This document shows positions 6,059 through 6,140 of a stretch of DNA of 6,140 nucleotides, one piece after another; positions within the stretch are counted from its first letter, which is position 1, and every line of letters starts with the position of its first letter. A program made the position numbers and the translations under genes. The notes under the pieces were generated by a model that made no database searches, was not told where the DNA came from, and was given only the letters and a program-made list of their open reading frames with translations. This DNA is from Desulfohalobiaceae bacterium (GTDB lineage Bacteria > Desulfobacterota > Desulfovibrionia > Desulfovibrionales > Desulfothermaceae), in contig JAIPDU010000102.1 in NCBI GenBank assembly GCA_021737525.1, positions 1 through 6,140 of the forward strand. Direction: 5' to 3'.

Positions 6059-6140
6059 ATAAATCGTTGAATTTTAAGTGTATCGACTTGAAAGCCGGCC
6101 AACACGTAAAGCATCATGCCTCCAAAAATCATTTGGAGGC
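6059..6140 (+). ncRNA. Candidate small RNA or structured leader, continuing past the window
   Basis: Downstream of the TATAAT box are two hairpins. The first pairs TTTTAAGT (6072-6079) with ACTTGAAA (6086-6093), 8 pairs including one G-U, around a 6-base loop. The second pairs GCCTCCAAA (6118-6126) with TTTGGAGGC (6132-6140), 9 perfect pairs around a 5-base loop, and looks like the stem of an intrinsic terminator whose T-run would start at the next, unseen base. Between them is a short single-stranded stretch. A transcript of about 80-90 bases is implied. It could instead be an attenuated leader of a following gene. No known RNA family is recognised. Confidence 0.25.
6118..6140 (+). terminator. 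9-bp hairpin at the window edge, probable terminator stem
   Basis: GCCTCCAAA and TTTGGAGGC form a perfect stem with loop AATCA. On the plus strand the decisive T-run would lie just outside the window. On the minus strand the stem is followed by ATGATGC, not by T's, so termination in that direction is unlikely. Confidence 0.45.

Noticed and set aside
6115..6140. Plus-strand ATG with eight open codons to the window end
   Set aside because: There is no convincing ribosome site before it, and the codons coincide with the perfect hairpin, which is better explained as a terminator stem.

Overview
The window is GC-rich, tightly packed bacterial chromosome. Six protein-coding genes are supported, all housekeeping in character. 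The combination (CvpA-family protein next to a two-domain MazG, a TrmH/RlmB-type methyltransferase, and an MltD-like lytic transglycosylase with several LysM repeats) and the general sequence style suggest a Gram-negative bacterium of the Desulfobacterota, perhaps Desulfovibrionales-like. That assignment is inference from recall; no rRNA or other phylogenetic marker is present. I see no mobile element, CRISPR array, tRNA, rRNA or phage module.

Layout. (1) 41-406, minus strand: a 121-residue protein without a named function whose N-terminal part resembles Sm-like/Hfq-like beta-barrel proteins known from phages and bacteria. (2) 407-583: a divergent promoter region, with a good sigma70-type promoter facing left and a weaker one facing right. 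(3) 584-2816, plus strand: a compact operon of a CvpA-family membrane protein, MazG nucleotide pyrophosphohydrolase (TTG start directly abutting the cvpA stop codon) and an alpha/beta hydrolase 22 bases further on. (4) 2817-2971: a convergent gap with an 8-bp inverted repeat but no U-tract. (5) 2972-3724, minus strand: a TrmH/SPOUT 2'-O-ribose methyltransferase of the RlmB type. (6) 3725-4014: a second divergent promoter region with a hairpin and a short palindrome. (7) 4015-5943, plus strand: a lipoprotein lytic transglycosylase with four LysM repeats. (8) 5944-6140: an AT-rich, apparently non-coding stretch holding a promoter with a perfect TATAAT box and two hairpins, the second ending exactly at the window edge; it could encode a small RNA or a leader.

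How the genes work together. The three-gene operon need not be one pathway: CvpA is an inner-membrane protein of poorly defined role, MazG removes non-canonical or excess nucleoside triphosphates, and the hydrolase has no assigned substrate. RlmB would modify 23S rRNA and MltD would remodel peptidoglycan at the outer membrane. I found no clearly novel multi-gene system. The parts most worth a second look are the Sm-like small protein and the candidate small RNA at the right edge.
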